Below are positions 5,661-6,950 of a stretch of 6,950 nucleotides of DNA, in pieces. Origin of the DNA: Planctomycetota bacterium. GTDB taxonomy: Bacteria > Planctomycetota > PUPC01 > JABMSA01 > JAUWKK01. Within the stretch, counting starts at the first letter, position 1. Each line of letters opens with the position of its first letter. The stretch covers positions 1-6,950 of the forward strand of contig JAUWKK010000153.1 of NCBI GenBank assembly GCA_030614245.1, written 5' to 3'. The notes below the pieces were generated by a model. It did no database searches. It had not been told where the DNA came from and was given only the letters and a program-made list of their open reading frames with translations. Both the position numbers and the translations under genes were made by a program.

Positions 5661-6650
5661 ATGGCGAAGATCAGAATTGGCCTGACCGGCTGTGGCAGCA
5701 TAATGCACGGCCACATCAGCCGGACGCTGAGCATTCCCGAAGCTGAAATCGTCGCACTCACCGACATCGACCCGAAGAAGTTCAGGGGGAAAAAGGCGGC
5801 CTTCCCCCAGCTTGCAGGTCTGCCCGAGTGCGACAGCCATAGAAAGATGCTCAAGGCAGTAGAGCTCGATGCCGTCTATATCGCGACGCCACACACGCTG
5901 CATTACAGGCAGGTGATGGACGCGATGGCCTCCGGCCTGCACGTGCTCTGCGAAAAACCGATGACGTGTACCATCAATCATGCGAAGAAGCTGCTCGAGA
6001 ACGCCAGGAAGAAGAAACGCATCGTCTGCCTCGCGTATGGCCGCCACTACGCGGGCCAGTTCAGGTTCATCAAGAAGCTCATCGAAGAGAAACAGCTCGG
6101 CAGGCTCGAGTTCGTCCAGGCGCTGCAATGCCAGAACTGGCTCAAGTCCACCAAGGGCACCTGGCGCCAGGAGCCGGAGCGCAGCGGCGGCGGCCAGATC
6201 AACGACTCCGGCAGCCACATGCTCGACACCATAATGTGGGTTACCGGCCTGAGAGTCACCGAGGTATCGGCGTTCATGGACAACTGCGGCAGCAAAGTCG
6301 ACATAAACTCAGCCGTCAGCATTAAGTTCAACAACGGCGCCCTGGGCAACATCTCGATAATGGGCAATGCCCCGATCTGGTGGGAAGACATCACCTTCAC
6401 GTTCACCCAGGGCATGATTCTGTATCGAAATGGCGACCTGAGCTATCAGACCGGCGTCGGTGGCGAGATGCACCACGTGACCGACTTTCCCAACTGCGGT
6501 TCGGTCAATCACAACTTCATCGAGCTCGTTCAGGGCAAGGGCGAGAACATGTCGCAACCGATCAATGGCCTGAGCGTGATCGAACTGACCGAGGCCGCCT
6601 GGAAGAGCGCCGCGACCGGTGGGAAGGTCTACAAGGTGAAGTCGAAGTAG
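5661..6650 (+). CDS. Gfo/Idh/MocA family NAD(P)-dependent oxidoreductase
   Basis: A cytoplasmic two-domain dehydrogenase of 329 residues, the usual family length. The N-terminal Rossmann fold begins with IGLTGCGSIMHGHI (6-19), has the ALTDID strand end (32-37), and YIATPHTLHY (73-82). The conserved CEKPMTC (97-103) carries Lys99 of the EKP motif. The C-terminal domain has GGGQINDSGSHMLD (176-189) with Asp182 and His186 in the usual active-site segment. Family members oxidise or reduce sugars, inositols or related polyols, and the sequence does not tell which. Planctomycetes often carry many paralogues for glycan and polyol breakdown. No sugar transporter or kinase adjoins it, so the substrate cannot be read from context. 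There is no export signal. Codon use is strongly G/C-ending, unlike the dGTPase unit. Confidence 0.93.
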   Translation: MAKIRIGLTGCGSIMHGHISRTLSIPEAEIVALTDIDPKKFRGKKAAFPQLAGLPECDSHRKMLKAVELDAVYIATPHTLHYRQVMDAMASGLHVLCEKPMTCTINHAKKLLENARKKKRIVCLAYGRHYAGQFRFIKKLIEEKQLGRLEFVQALQCQNWLKSTKGTWRQEPERSGGGQINDSGSHMLDTIMWVTGLRVTEVSAFMDNCGSKVDINSAVSIKFNNGALGNISIMGNAPIWWEDITFTFTQGMILYRNGDLSYQTGVGGEMHHVTDFPNCGSVNHNFIELVQGKGENMSQPINGLSVIELTEAAWKSAATGGKVYKVKSK

Positions 6651-6678
6651 ACCCGCCACCGGTGGGGGGAATGCGGAA

Positions 6679-6700
6679 AGCCCCGAATGGGGCGGAGTAA
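6679..6700 (+). repeat. Hairpin repeat, family A variant
   Basis: GCCCC (6680-6684) pairs with GGGGC (6689-6693) around GAAT and is followed by GGAGTAA. It has the same plan as the copies at 43-63 and 6746-6766, with a compensated stem change (T-A to C-G at the last stem pair), which suggests that the stem itself is conserved. Confidence 0.5.
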
Positions 6701-6745
6701 AATAGCCCACGGCAACGCCGTGGGGAAAATGATCGATCATGTTAT

Positions 6746-6766
6746 AGCCCTGCAAGGGCGAAGTAA
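6746..6766 (+). repeat. Hairpin repeat, family A, copy 2
   Basis: GCCCT (6747-6751) and AGGGC (6755-6759) enclose GCA, followed by GAAGTAA. It differs from the copy at 43-63 by two bases, one in the loop and one in the tail. Confidence 0.6.
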
Positions 6767-6920
6767 ACCCGCCGCAACACAGGGCATGACTCCAAATCGT
6801 GGGGTATCTTATTGTGCCGCGAACGTGAGCGTCAGCGTCCGGTACGCCCGGGAGAGGCCCAGTCTGTTCGCTGCGAAGCAGCGGAGGTATATAGGCTGGG
6901 GCTTCAGCCCCAGTTGAGGA

Positions 6921-6941
6921 GCGAAACAAAACGAGCCGCCC
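6921..6941 (+). repeat. GC-rich repeat, family B, copy 2
   Basis: This matches 5118-5138 at 20 of 21 positions and lies in the same orientation. It is preceded by a hairpin (6896-6913) and followed by GGGAGGGGC at the window edge, so the element probably continues outside. Confidence 0.6.
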
Positions 6942-6950
6942 GGGAGGGGC

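Larger units (their letters stand above)
6651..6950. repeat. Repeat-rich intergenic region at the right edge
   Basis: I see no supported gene. In order it holds: a self-complementary CCACCGGTGG (6656-6665) just after the oxidoreductase stop; a family A-like hairpin (6679-6700); an 8-base-stem hairpin (6706-6713/6717-6724, loop AAC); a 12-base palindrome ATGATCGATCAT (6729-6740); a family A hairpin (6746-6766); a hairpin CGCTGC-GAA-GCAGCG (6869-6883); a 7-base-stem hairpin (6896-6902/6907-6913, loop TTCA); and the second family B copy (6921-6941). A minus-strand frame is open from the edge to a TAA at 6809-6811, but it covers the repeats. Confidence 0.6.

Noticed and set aside
5568..6218. A 216-residue minus-strand open frame opposite the oxidoreductase gene
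   Set aside because: It is alanine/leucine-rich antisense shadow of a clearly identified gene.
6309..6929. A 206-residue minus-strand open frame at the right end
   Set aside because: It runs through several hairpin repeats and then antisense through the oxidoreductase gene, as expected of a spurious frame.
6809..6950. The 3' end of a minus-strand gene entering from the right edge (about 46 codons, ending in TAA)
   Set aside because: The frame is open, but it translates the family B repeat and two hairpins. Without sequence beyond the edge I cannot support a gene.
6651..6950. A CRISPR array
   Set aside because: The repeats are hairpins of differing sequence and uneven spacing, with no regular repeat-spacer pattern and no cas gene.

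Overview
The window looks like chromosomal DNA of an anaerobic or facultatively anaerobic bacterium, most likely a member of the Planctomycetota or the wider PVC group. This is an inference from three things: a small secreted protein and a 76-residue protein that resemble planctomycetal hypothetical families, many GC-rich hairpin repeats between genes, and an Rnf ion-pumping complex. No rRNA, tRNA, CRISPR array or transposase gene is visible. There are eight protein genes: six on the minus strand (left and middle) and two on the plus strand (right).

Positions 1-191 hold only palindromes and hairpins. Positions 192-3005 (minus strand, reading right to left) form a tight operon: rnfE, rnfA and rnfB, then a gene for a small secreted protein of unknown function. 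RnfE and RnfA are the paired six-helix membrane subunits. RnfB is the membrane-anchored polyferredoxin that takes electrons from ferredoxin. E-A-B is the tail of the common C-D-G-E-A-B order, but rnfC, rnfD and rnfG are not upstream. Instead there is a strong sigma70-like promoter (perfect TATAAT) and then an unrelated gene.

Positions 3131-4997 (minus strand) hold a probable two-gene unit: a nucleoside 2-deoxyribosyltransferase-family protein followed by an HD-domain dGTPase-like triphosphohydrolase. The expected product of the second enzyme (a deoxynucleoside) is the expected substrate of the first, so together they plausibly form a deoxynucleotide removal, salvage or depletion module. The pair is lower in GC and looser at third codon positions than its neighbours, which hints at separate acquisition.

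Positions 4998-5270 are a divergent intergenic region with a candidate promoter for each side and a hairpin-rich repeat. Rightwards on the plus strand lie a 76-residue conserved-looking protein of unknown function and a Gfo/Idh/MocA-family NAD(P)-dependent oxidoreductase with a textbook ribosome binding site. Positions 6651-6950 are again repeat-rich. The small repeats share sequence across the window: a hairpin unit of the form AGCCC-loop-GGGCG followed by a purine-rich tail occurs at both ends, and a 21-base stretch at 5118-5138 recurs with one mismatch at 6921-6941.

The strongest leads are the deoxyribosyltransferase/dGTPase pair, the detached rnfEAB operon with its secreted companion, and the two repeat families.
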